Source: Lucinisca nassula (lineage: Eukaryota > Mollusca > Bivalvia > Lucinida > Lucinidae). From it: a stretch of DNA of 64,000 bases. The stretch covers positions 146,306,675 through 146,370,674 of the forward strand of contig OY757010.1 in NCBI GenBank assembly GCA_963580285.1, in the 5' to 3' direction. The position numbers were made by a program, and so were the translations under genes. This document shows, in pieces, positions 53,318 through 63,161 of the stretch. Within the stretch, counting starts at the first letter, position 1, and each line of letters opens with the position of its first letter. The notes below the pieces were generated by a model, which saw nothing but the letters and a program-made list of their open reading frames with translations, was not told where the DNA came from and ran no database searches.

Positions 53318-55144
53318 AGTTTTATGCCCCCGCATCATATGATGCCGGGGGCATATAGTTTTTCGGTTTTCCGTACGTGCGTACATGTGTACGTCCGTCT
53401 ATAAGTGTGTGTACATACGTACGTGTGTACGTGATCCTGTAACCTCAAGTTAAAGTTTTTGTAACAGGTAGAGCCTGAACTTTTAGAACTCATCTTTTCC
53501 TAACCATTTGATGGAACTGGTTCATCTTTGGTATGAGGATAGATATAGGTCCAAAGTTTTATTAAGCAATACCCCCACCCATGCCTTTAACCTCAAGGTC
53601 AAGGTCACAGACTTAGAAATTTTCAATGTTAAAGACTCAGGTTAAGGTTTTTGTAACAGGTAGACTTGAACATTTTAGAACTCATATTTTCCAAATCATT
53701 TGATGGAATTGGTTCATATTTGGTATGATTATAGATATAGGTCCGAAGTTTTATTCAGCGATACCCCCACCCATGCCCATGGCCTCAAGGTCAAGGTCAT
53801 GGACTTAGAAATTTTCCATGTTAAAGACTCCAATTAAGGTATTTGTACCTGGTAGAACCTGAACTTTAATGATGGCTTTGGTTCATATGATGATAGATAT
53901 AGGTACAATGTTTTATTCAGCAATACCCCCCACTCATGCCTATGACCTCAAGGTCAAGGTCACAGACTTAGACAATTTTAATGTGAAAGATTTTAAAGAG
54001 CTCAAATTTTACAAACTCTATTACAGATTTGGCTTATGTATGCTATGATGATAGATACAGGGTCCAAATGTTTATTTGGCAATACCCCCACTCATGCCTA
54101 TGGCTTCAAGGTCAAGGTCACAGACTTAGAAATTTTTAATTAGATATTTTAAGAGTTGATATTTTCCAAATCGTGCAATGGATTGAGTTGATATTTGGTA
54201 ATACTATGGTGTTAGATACCTGTCCATCTTATTCAGCGATACCCCCCACCCATGCCCATGAGCTCAAGGTCAAGATCACAGACTGAAAAAAAAAATAATT
54301 ATCCCCTCGCACAACATAGCTCTAGCGTCTATATTTCTTCACTGATTTCAATATAACTTCCCACAAATGTTCCTTATGACAATATCTCGAGCGAGTTTGA
54401 CTTTCAAGGTCAAGGCCTCAAGGTCAACGTCACTGTGGCTATTTTTAGAAAAACTTTGTCATCGCTCTAGCGCCTAGATTTCTTCACCATTTTCAATATA
54501 ACTTCACACAAATGTTCCTTATGACAATACCTCGAACGAGTTTGACTTTCAAGGTCAATGTCTCTGTCGCTATTTTTAGAAAAACTTTGTCATTGCTCTA
54601 GCGCTTACACTTTTTCACCAATTTCAATATTACTACACAAAAATGTTCCTTATGACAATATCTCTAGCAAGTTCCACTTTCAAGGTCAAGGTCACTGTGG
54701 CTATTTTTAGAAAAACTTTGTCATCGCTCTAGCGCTTACATTTCTTCACCGATTTCAATATAACTTCACACAAATGTTCCTTTTAACAATATCTAGAGCG
54801 ATTTCGACTTTCAAAGTCAAGGTCACTGTGGTTATTTTTAGAAAAACTTTGTCATCGCTCTAGCGACTACATTTCTTCACTGATTTCAATATAACTTCAC
54901 ACAAATGTTCCTTATGACAATACCTCGAGCGAGTTCGACTTTCAAGGTCAAGTTCATTGTGGCTATTTTTAGATAAACATTGTCATTGCTCTAGCGCTTA
55001 CATTTTTCACCAATTTCAATATAATTTCTCACAAATGTACCTGATGACAAGGTCACACACTTAGAAAATTTTGTTGCAACATGGATTTTCGGGGTGAGGC
55101 GGGGGCCCTTGGCGGGGGCATCTGTGTCGTCTGGACACATTTCT
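53318..55144 (-). mobile_element. hairpin-ended tandem-repeat element H2, mosaic core
   Basis: One end is a near-perfect hairpin: TATGCCCCCG, a GCATCATATGATGC inner stem, then CGGGGGCATA (53322-53354). It is followed by a GTAC/GTGTACGT microsatellite to 53430. The core has about five units of 170-190 bp (GATGGAATTGGTTCATATTT, CCTCAAGGTCAAGGTCACAG). These are followed by about six units of about 142 bp (CATCGCTCTAGCGCTTACAT, CACAAATGTTCCTTATGACA). The other end is GGGGGCATCTGTGTCGTC, GGACACATTTCT. It is non-coding. Confidence 0.75.
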
Positions 55145-55354
55145 AGTGTTTTATAATTTTATAAGGATATTTACGGTAATTGATTAATAGTATAGCACGT
55201 CACAATTCTGACCTGGCTATTACGTTACAACTGTAAGTTTTAAAACAAACAGATCGCGATTTTGAATACAGCATTTTTACTGTTCAAAGAGTGCTTTTCA
55301 AGGTATTTTACAGAATTATTTTATCGATAACATTTGAATTTTGACGAGAAAAGG

Positions 55355-55694
55355 TAGTCTTTCTTTCTTTCTACTGATACTGCGTCGGTCACATTTGGCC
55401 ATTACCGCAGGTGTACATTACATACACTCCCGGTTTGCAGGATGAAAGCCTACACAGTAATCATGTTATTACGGTAGGGATCTTTAACCTGCATAGGGAA
55501 TGGTTCTCCCTGCACAGGGGGGCTCAAGTTAACGCCTCGATCCGAAGGACGGTGCACTTTATGACATTCATCCCTGCAAATGATGCCAATGGAGCGTGTT
55601 CGGACACCGAAATTTTATCTCCGCTGCCGGAGATCGAACCCGGGACCTCTAGCGTTAGAGGCAAGTGCTCTAACCACTGAGCTATCACGCTCCT
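55355..55694 (-). mobile_element. tRNA-derived SINE, inverted, AGAAAG tail
   Basis: On the minus strand the head has GCGTGATAGCTCAGTGGTTA (box A), an anticodon arm of CTTGC-CTCTAAC-GCTAG and GGGTTCGATCTCCGG (box B, T-arm). The body has CGGTGTCCGAACACGCTCC and ATGCAGGTTAAAGATCCCTA. The tail is GTAGAAAGAAAGAAAGA (55357-55372). The anticodon reads CTA, so it is not an ordinary tRNA. A fragment of a related element lies at 59404-59462. Confidence 0.75.
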
Positions 55695-55854
55695 TCTATT
55701 TTCATTTGTTTAATAACAAGATCATGGTATTTTTCACAGTGTGAAAATATATCATTTTATTTGTTTCAGATATGCATTGATTTCACGGCAGAGTATAAAA
55801 TAAAATATATATCTTAATTGTAACAAGAGACGATAATATAAATCTTGGGATCGG

Positions 55855-56131
55855 CACGGTCCCCGCCCATCGGGGCTTGAAGAAATAGATGGGCTGCATG
55901 ATACTTCCACGCAGAGTTGAAACCGACGAGTACTGGTAAACCGTTTAGAGGATCTAAGCCTGCCCAGGCTAAGCGGTGCTTAAAAACCCTACTTGTTTCA
56001 TTGGGCGGGAGGGCTTGAGAAGTCATTTCATATCAAAGTCGGGTAAAAGTCCCACAAAATTGGAAGCAACGTCTCCAAAATGACCTTTACAGTGGTGACG
56101 GGGACGTTAAACCTCAAATCAAACAAAACAA
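55855..56131 (+). mobile_element. SINE-type element with 10-bp target duplication
   Basis: A nearly full copy of the family at 9064-9364, with a small internal deletion near 55975. TTGGGATCGG occurs at 55845-55854 and 56132-56141. It stands directly before the 5' region of LINE-C. Confidence 0.85.
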
Positions 56132-56141
56132 TTGGGATCGG

Positions 56142-56663
56142 TATTTTTGGCTCGGCGGCCTTGGAAGTTTTTTTGTTGTTTATTGTATCTGGTTTCTTGT
56201 CTAACTCATATCAGACAAACAAACCAGCAACATATTATTGCTGGTTATCGTAGATTATTAATTCTTTCATTTGTAGATTAATTTGCATTGTTGACATAAT
56301 TTCCCGCCATTACCACACCAGTGTGTTTGGTAAACGCAAAATTAAATTATCCTTTGGAGGCTTGACACATTCATTTTTCTGAAGAGCCGGTGAGTTGTCA
56401 GATATTTGGGTGTGTTGAGCTATATATATATTTGACCAGGGTGCTGAACAGTCCGTTGTAGCTGTCAGTTCACTTATTGTTAAAACTCGGATTCAGAATT
56501 GCTATTTTCATTCGGAAGAGCCTTGTGTTATCGACTTGTCAGCGAGTGTGGATTGACCGTACAGCTGGCAGACGGCTGGTAACCGAGTTTTGTCAGATAG
56601 TTGAGTGTGCAGAGCTCTTTATCTTGTATTATTGTTTGACTCAAAGTTGCCCAGTATACTAAA
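56142..56663 (+). promoter_or_regulatory. LINE-C 5' UTR with two diverged repeat units
   Basis: GTTGTCAGATATTTGGGTGT followed by TGAGCTATATA and TTTGA (56393-56440) recurs as TTTGTCAGATAGTTGAGTGT followed by AGAGCTCTTTA and TTTGA (56589-56640), about 196 bp apart. Repeated 5' UTR monomers often carry the internal promoter of LINEs; that role is inference. The exact 5' end of the element is uncertain. Confidence 0.45.
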
Positions 56664-56960
56664 ATGAAGGTCTCCCTGCTTCGCATGGTCTTGATTGTTT
56701 GGTTCACCTTTTGGAAATTAAGTAACAGAACGCAACCGGATGATGGAAATCAGGAGTGCAGGATTGCAAAAGAGCAACACTGCGATAAAACTTCTCAGTA
56801 CTTGGCTTTAACTAGTAAGTTAGGAAACAAGCGACGTTCAGAGGGCTTACGCAACTTCAAGTCCTCAGGTGGAACAAATTTGTTCATTCTATTGATGTTG
56901 GCCGGAGGCATTGAAACTAACCCCGGTCCAAGGTTTCGCTGTGGGCTGTGCAAAAAATAG
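56664..56960 (+). CDS. LINE-C N-terminal ORF with signal-like start and 2A-like motif
   Basis: The 98-residue frame starts MKVSLLRMVLIVWFTFWKLS, a short basic-hydrophobic segment like a signal peptide, and holds NLFILLMLAGGIETNPGP at residues 72-89. The last part fits the 2A consensus (ExNPGP) at which ribosomes skip one peptide bond, releasing the upstream chain and restarting with Pro. 2A-like motifs are known at the N-terminus of some APE-type LINEs of the CR1/L2 group. After the 2A motif the frame reads RFRCGLCKK and stops; the expected zinc-finger region continues in another frame, so this copy is broken just downstream. Skipping activity of this exact sequence is untested: the usual Asp/Gly-Val/Ile-Glu core here is Gly-Ile-Glu. 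The ATG at 56664 is preceded by AAA and fits the family layout. Confidence 0.75.
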   Translation: MKVSLLRMVLIVWFTFWKLSNRTQPDDGNQECRIAKEQHCDKTSQYLALTSKLGNKRRSEGLRNFKSSGGTNLFILLMLAGGIETNPGPRFRCGLCKK

Positions 56961-57250
56961 TGCAAAGACTCAGACATGGGTAGAATGTGAGGACTGTGAA
57001 AAGCATTTCATTCCTCGTGTTCTGAATTGGTTGAAAACCGATTGCTAGAGCTTGAACTTGGTATTGCAAAGATTGCAAAGCAGACTGTGGCCTATGCAGC
57101 GGTGATGTTCTGAATGAACATAAGGCCGTTCATTGTGAAATGTGGAATCACACTGATTGCGCTTTCCTTTCAGATGCCGAGTATGGCAAAGTGGTAAACT
57201 CGAGATGTTCATGGATATGCCCGAAGTGCGACCATTTTATTTTTTTGACT
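56931..57250 (+). pseudogene. LINE-C zinc-finger (PHD-like) region, frameshifted
   Basis: Two cysteine/histidine clusters lie in shifted frames. The first is CGLC at 56940, then KTQTWVECEDCEKHF (56965-57010) and CKDC near 57068. The second is CGLCSGDVLNEHKAVHCEMW, then NHTDC and CSWICPKCDHF (57088-57240). Spacing resembles two PHD-type fingers, which precede the endonuclease in several CR1/L2 LINEs. At least two frameshifts and a stop break it. The first Cys pair is shared with the end of the upstream ORF. Confidence 0.6.
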
Positions 57251-58118
57251 CGTTCTTCAGCGAACCTATAGAACCAATTGCACTGGAAGAAATAAATAAA
57301 TTTGAACCTCTATCAAAGGAGAAAGGAATTAAATCTCCGACTAATGACATGAAAAAGCCGAATTCTGTAAAAGGTTTGAAACTTTGCAGTATTAACATTA
57401 TCGTTTAAGAGCAAAGATACTTGAACTTTTAGCTTTCCTTGACACTCACCAACCACATATTGTGGCTATTCAGGAAACAAAGATTGGCAGTTCAGTTATG
57501 ACTTTGGAGCTTTTCCCTGAAACTTGCGAATACAGTGTCTACAGAAAAGATAGAAACACTCATGGCGGCGGGGTGATGTTGCTCGTTCACAGAGACATCT
57601 CTCATATGCCATTCATGGAACTGGAAAGCGACTCAGAATCTGTTTGGGTTAAGGTTTTTGCAAACAAAACTTCCCACTTTATTGCAATTTGGTATCGACC
57701 ACCTAACGACACTGTCGAAAACTTCCAGTTATTTAAAGATCAGCTTGATCGCATTAAGTCTCAGAATAAGGGTAAAAAAACTTCCCGCAGTAGATGTCCT
57801 AGGTGACTTCCACTTCAGAGAGATTGTTTGGCCAGATAGGCTCAGAAAACAAGAGCCTATTCTGGATGCTGAGTCCGTCAGAGGGTCAGGTGTTGGTTGA
57901 CATCATGAATGATCATGACTTGGAACAGGTTGTTGACTTCCCTACTCGAGATAGAAACACTTTGGATTTGATTCTTATAACTTTGCCATGACAGTTTGGG
58001 GATATTCAATCCCCGGACAAACTAAGTGATCATGATATTGTCTCTGGATTTTTGAAAATCTACATAACACCTATAAAGAAACCTCGTAGAAAGGTGTACT
58101 TCTATAAGTTTATAAAAC
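57251..58118 (+). pseudogene. LINE-C AP-endonuclease domain, broken
   Basis: It opens with SVKGLKLCSINI (to 57400), then a frameshift, then LELLAFLDTHQPHIVAIQET (Glu of the QE motif), YSVYRKDRNTHGGGVMLLVH and HFIAIWYRPPNDT. After a run of seven A at 57773-57780 the frame shifts; LGDFHF follows near 57800-57816. Then LVDIMNDHDLEQVVDFPTRD, NTLDLILITLP, a stop, and DKLSDHDIVSG. In related endonucleases the motif is GDFNF, so the Asn is replaced by His here. The domain would nick target DNA; with these lesions it cannot work. Confidence 0.8.
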
Positions 58119-59403
58119 TTGAGACGAGAAATTAAAAGTGACATAAAAAATCAGCATGATCTCTATGTAAATAACTTGGTAGGTGATATAAAGGCCAATC
58201 CCAGAAACTTCTACAGATATACCAATAGCCAGAAGAAAGATAGGCAATGTATCCCACCCCTTAATAAAAGAGGAGGGAATGGGGTCGCTGAATCAGACTC
58301 TGAAAGGGCAGAAGAATTGGTTGGTCAATTCAATGATGCATTTAATAAAACTGAGTTCAACGAGGTTCAATTGACTGGAAGATCGGCCCCTTTCATGGAA
58401 AATATTGTTGTATCCTCGGCGGGAGTGGTCAAGTTACTTAAAGGCTTGAACCCTTCTAAAGCTTTAGGGCCTGATGAGCTTCATCGTAGAGTTCTGAAGG
58501 AACTAGCAAACGAGTTAGGTCCAGTTTTTGCTCATCTTTTCCAACAATCTCTCGATACAGGTGAAATTCCCAAAGAATGGCTTCTGGCGATTATCTTTCC
58601 ACTTTTCAAAAAAGGAGATAAGGCTCTTGCTCGTAATTATCGCCCGGTGTTACTGACCTGTGTACTATTGAATTGCTTGAACACATAGTCTGCTCAAACA
58701 TCATGGCCTACTTCGATGAACATACACTCTTGTCAGACAGACAACATGCATTTAGGAAAATGCGTAGTTGCGAAACCCAGTTGAGCACGGTTATTAATGA
58801 TTGGGCAAAAATCCTGGACAAAGGGGGGCAGGTGGATACATTTATTCTGGACTTCGAGAAGGCTTTTGACACTCCTCCTCATGAACTACTTAAATCCAAA
58901 TTATTTGGTTATGGAATCGGAGGGAAGACACCCAAATGGATAGATTCCTTCCTTTGCTATAGAAAACAGCGTGTTGTTGTTAATGGTGAATCATCAGTAT
59001 GCGCGCCAGTTTTATCTGGGGTCCCCCTAGGGTATTGCTATTCTCCCTGTACACCACACCAATGATATTTCCACTGACATTTACTCAGAAATAAGACTGT
59101 CCGCAGACGATTGTGTTTGCTATCGGGAAATCAGAGATCCTGAGGACTCAATGAAACTTCATAAGGATATAGATAGATTAGGATGCTAGGCACGAAAATG
59201 GGACATGAGATTTCAACCCGTTAAATGTAATATTATGCAGATAACTAGGAAAAGAAAAATAAAAATAAGGCTTCTAACACCTTAGAGGGAACTGACCTCG
59301 AAAATGTGAATTCCATTAAATACCTTGGTGTGACAATCACTCACGATTTGAGAAGGAATACACACACTAGCAACATGTGTACAAAGGCGAATAGAGCACT
59401 CTT
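58119..59403 (+). pseudogene. LINE-C reverse transcriptase domain, broken
   Basis: It starts from LRREIKSDIKNQHDLYVNNL through NPSKALGPDELHRRVLKELA and FPLFKKGDKALARNYRP, with a frameshift near 58665. Then come LSDRQHAFRKMRSCETQLST, FILDFEKAFDTPPHELLKSK (motif A, 58848-58907) and LSGVPLG. A deletion near 59030 removes the usual TVLGPLLF part. RLSADDCVCYREI (motif C as SADD, 59098-59130) follows, then stops, then NSIKYLGVTITHDL (59310-59350). It belongs to the CR1/L2/Rex group by motif style. It ends at a SINE scrap at 59404. Confidence 0.85.
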
Positions 59404-59462
59404 TTTTCTTTCTTTCTCCCGATACTGTTTTCGGTCAATTCTGACCATGATAACAGGTTTGG
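59404..59462 (-). repeat. SINE tail fragment
   Basis: TCTTTCTTTCTCCCGATACT and GGTCAATTCTGACCAT correspond to the tail end of the SINE at 55355-55694 (TCTTTCTTTCTACTGATACT, GGTCACATTTGGCCAT). Confidence 0.55.
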
Positions 59463-59539
59463 GGTTTGGCACAAAAAAAAATTCAATCCCCACCCCAAAA
59501 AAGAGCTTTGTGACACGGCCACCAGCAGATTAAGACTAT

Positions 59540-59952
59540 TTACAAGAAGTCATTAGGGGAAGGAATACATGCCTATCCCCTGCCCAAGCCTAGGATATTA
59601 TATTTTGGCCTTAAACCCATCAACTCTCTCAGAAGAGACAGCTTCGATTGTAAGGCCATTCCAAGTTGCAATTGTCCTGAGGAAAAAAGAACTCTTAAAA
59701 CCATCCGTGTAAGCATTAGAACCGTGATACTGAAAGGGATGGGACCTGGTTCTCCTACATCCTCCACCAGCTTCAGATAGGTACCTACTCTTATCTATAA
59801 TGGCTAAATTATTGTGGATTTTATAGGATAGAGTCAGAGAAACCTGCTCACGCCTTTCCTGCAGAGTCGGCCACTGGAGTTCTTCAAGCATCTCTCCAAT
59901 GTGACTTTGGTTGCGCCAGCAGCTGCAGGTCCAACGAGCAACAGTCCTCTTA
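59540..59952 (-). pseudogene. LINE-D C-terminal part, downstream of H3
   Basis: On the minus strand it begins with RTVARWTCSCWRNQSHIGEM and continues LEELQWPTLQERREQ, SLTLSYKIHNNLAIIDKSRY and SSFFLRTIATWNGL, with a stop at 59598. This is the usual end of CR1/L2-type ORF2 proteins. It continues the reverse transcriptase at 63162-64000, from which H3 separates it. Confidence 0.8.
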
Positions 59953-62900
59953 ACTTTTTATGCCCACGCCTGCTTTGGCAGGAGTGGGGCATATAGCGTT
60001 TCGCCGTGATGTTACGTGCGTTTGTTTGTATGTCACGTTCGTAACCACCTCGGGCTGAAATGTCGAGCTCGCATTAGAGCTCATAATTTTTTTACCTGCT
60101 GTGCTACAAAGTTGAAATTTGGTATGACATTTATTCAGACCAAGACCTATCAGTTCATGTTCCAGTTGACCCAGGGCCATGCCCCTGGGTGGGCCCAGGG
60201 GTCAGATTGCGGAACAGGTCAAAATTGTCATATAGGAATTTGTATGCAAAACTGTCGAAATGTCTAATTATCTTGAAAATAAATCAGATTCGAACACCTA
60301 AACCATATATATTATTGCTCCTTATGATATGACACATTCCATGACACAGACTTTGGGTCCCTACGATCACCCCTGGGCCATGCCCCGCCCCCATTGCTTC
60401 ATTAAAGTCTTTATATCTCAGAAAGTATCCATATCCCCACCCTTCACCATATATATTTTTGTTCCTTACGATAAGATGCATTAACTGATACAGACATTGG
60501 GTCCATCCCGACACACACACACCCTCAAGGTCACTGTAGCTATTTTTAGAAAACTGTCATCGCTCTAGCGCCTACATTTCTTCACCAATTTCAATATAAC
60601 TTCACACAAATGTTCCTTATAAAAATATCTCGAGCGAGTACTTTCAAGGTCATGGCCTCAAGGTCAAGTTCACTGTGGCTATTTTTTGAAAAACTTTGTC
60701 ATCGCTCTAGCGCCAACATTTCTTTACTGATTTCAATATAACTTCACACAAATGTTCCCTATGACAATATCTCGAGCGAGTTCGACTTTCAAGGTCATGG
60801 CCTCAAGGTCACTGGCTATTTTTATAAAAAAATTGTCATCCCTCTAGCGCCTACATTTCTTCACTGATTTCAATATTACTTCACACAAATGTTCCTTATG
60901 ACAATATATCGAGCGAGTTCGACTTTCAAGGTCATGACCTCAAGGTCAAAGTCACTGTGGCTATTTTCGGAAAAACTTTGTCATAGCACAAGCGCCTACA
61001 TTTTTTCACCTATTTCAATATAACTTCACACAAATGTTCCTTATTAAAATATCTTGAGTGTTCGACTTTCAAGGTCATGGCCTCAAGGTCACTGGCTATT
61101 TTTTAGAAAAGCATTGTCATCGCTCTAGCGCCTACTTTCTTCACTGTTTTCAATATAACTTCACACAAATGTTCCTTATGACTATATCTCGAGCGAGTTC
61201 GACTTTCAAGGTCATGATCTCAAGGTCAAGGTCAATGTGGCTATTTTTAGAAAAACTTTGTCATCGCACTAGTGCCTACATTTTTTCACCAATTGCAATA
61301 TAACTTCACACTAATGTTCCTTATAAAAATATCTTGAGCGAGTTCGACTTTCAAGGTCAAGGCCTCAGCGTCAAGATCACGGTGGCTATTTTTAGAAAAA
61401 AACTTTGTCATCGCTCTAGCGCTTACATTTCTTCACCGATTTCAATATAACTTCACACAAATGTTCCTTATGACAATATCAACGAGTTCCACTTTCAAGG
61501 TCAAGGTCACTGTGGCTATTTTTTGAAAAACTTTGTCATCGCTCTAGCACTTACATTTCTTCACCGATTTCAATATAACTTCACACAAATGTTCCTTATG
61601 ACAATATCTCGAGCGATTTGGACTTTCAAGGTCAAGGTCACTGTGGCTATTTATAGAAAAACTTTGTCATCGCTCTAACGACTACATTTCTTCACTGATT
61701 TCAATATCATATCAAACAAATGTTCCTTATGACAATACCTCGAGCGAGTTTGACTTTCAAGGTCAAGGTCACTGGCTATTTTCAGAAAAAAACTATCATT
61801 GCTCTAGTGCTTACATTTTTTCAACGATTTCAGTGTAACTTCACACAAATGTTCCTTATGACAATATCTCTAGCGAGTCCCACTTTCAAGGTGAAGGTCA
61901 CTGTGGCTATTTTTAGAAAAAACTTTGTCATCGCTCTAGCGCTTACATTTCTTCACCGATTTCAATATATATTCACACTAATGTTCCTTATGACAATATC
62001 TCAAGCGATTTCGACTTTCAAGGTCAAGGTCACTGTGGCTATTTTTGGAAAAACTATGTCATCGCTCTAGCGACTACATTTCTTCACCGATTTCAATAGA
62101 ACTTCACACAAATGTTCCTTATGACAATATCTCTAGCAAGTTCCACTTTCAAGGTAAAGGTCACTGTGGCTATTTTTAGAAAAACTTTGTCATCGCTCTA
62201 GCGCTTACATTTCTTCACCAATTTCAATATGACTTCACACAAATGTTCCTTATGACAATATATCAAGCGATTTCGACTTTCCAGGTCAAGGTCACTGTGG
62301 ATTTTTTTAGAAAAAAAACTTTGTCATCGCTCTAGCGACTACATTTCTTCACTGATTTCAATATAAGTTCACACAAATGTTCCTTATGACAATATCTCAA
62401 GTGATTTCGACTTTCCAGGTCAAGGTCACTGTGGATATTTTTTAGAAAAAACTTTTTCATCGCTCTAGCGACTACATTTCTTCACCAATTTCAATATAAT
62501 TTCACATAAATGGTCCTTATGACAATATCTCGAGCGATTTTGACTTTCAAGGTCAAGGTCACTGTGGCTATTTTTAGAAAAACTTTGTCATCGCTCTAGC
62601 ACCTACTTTTATTGATGGATTTTAATAGAACTTCACACCAATGTTTCTTATGATGGTATCTCGAGCTGCTTTGACTTTCAAGGTCATGACCTCAAAGTCA
62701 AGGACACAGGCTTTTTTTAGAAAAACTTTATCATCGCTCTACCGCCTACATTTATTAACAGATTTTAATATAACTTCACAAAAAAGATGCTTATGATAAA
62801 ATCTTGAGCAAGATCTACTTTCGCGGTCAAGATCACTATGGCTATTTTTAGAGAAACCTTGCCATCACTCTAGAACCTACATTTATTTATGGATTTTAAA

Positions 62901-63161
62901 CAAACTTTACACAAAAGTTGCATATGATAATATCTCAAGCAAGTTGGACTTTTGCCAGTTCAGTGTTTTCCACACACGAAGTTGTCTTGTGCGAGGGGAT
63001 TTGTATCGTATGCGACGCCTTGTTGTAACTTATGATATGACACATCCCAAGACACAGACTTTGGGTCCCTCCGGACACCCCGGGCCATTCTAGAGGATGG
63101 GTACAAGCCATATCGACAAAGATATATGGCGGGGGCATCTGTGTACTTTGGACACATGTCT
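59953..63161 (-). mobile_element. hairpin-ended tandem-repeat element H3 inserted in LINE-D
   Basis: The plus-strand left end is ACTTTTTATGCCCACGCCTG with the hairpin closing at GGGGCATATAGCG (59960-59995). A segment with units of the P6 core type (ACCATATATATTATTGCTCC, 60295-60510) follows. Then come about 17 units of about 142 bp (CACTGTGGCTATTTTTAGAA, CATCGCTCTAGCGCTTACAT, CACAAATGTTCCTTATGACA) to 62960. The right end is GGCGGGGGCATCTGTG, GGACACATGTCT. The flanks CCTCTTA and AGTTCTATTC belong to LINE-D and join without duplicated bases. Open frames inside follow the repeat and are not genes. Confidence 0.82.

Noticed and set aside
60016..62070. Plus-strand open frames of 81-116 codons in 60-62 kb
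   Set aside because: They follow the roughly 142-bp H3 core repeat and change frame from unit to unit.
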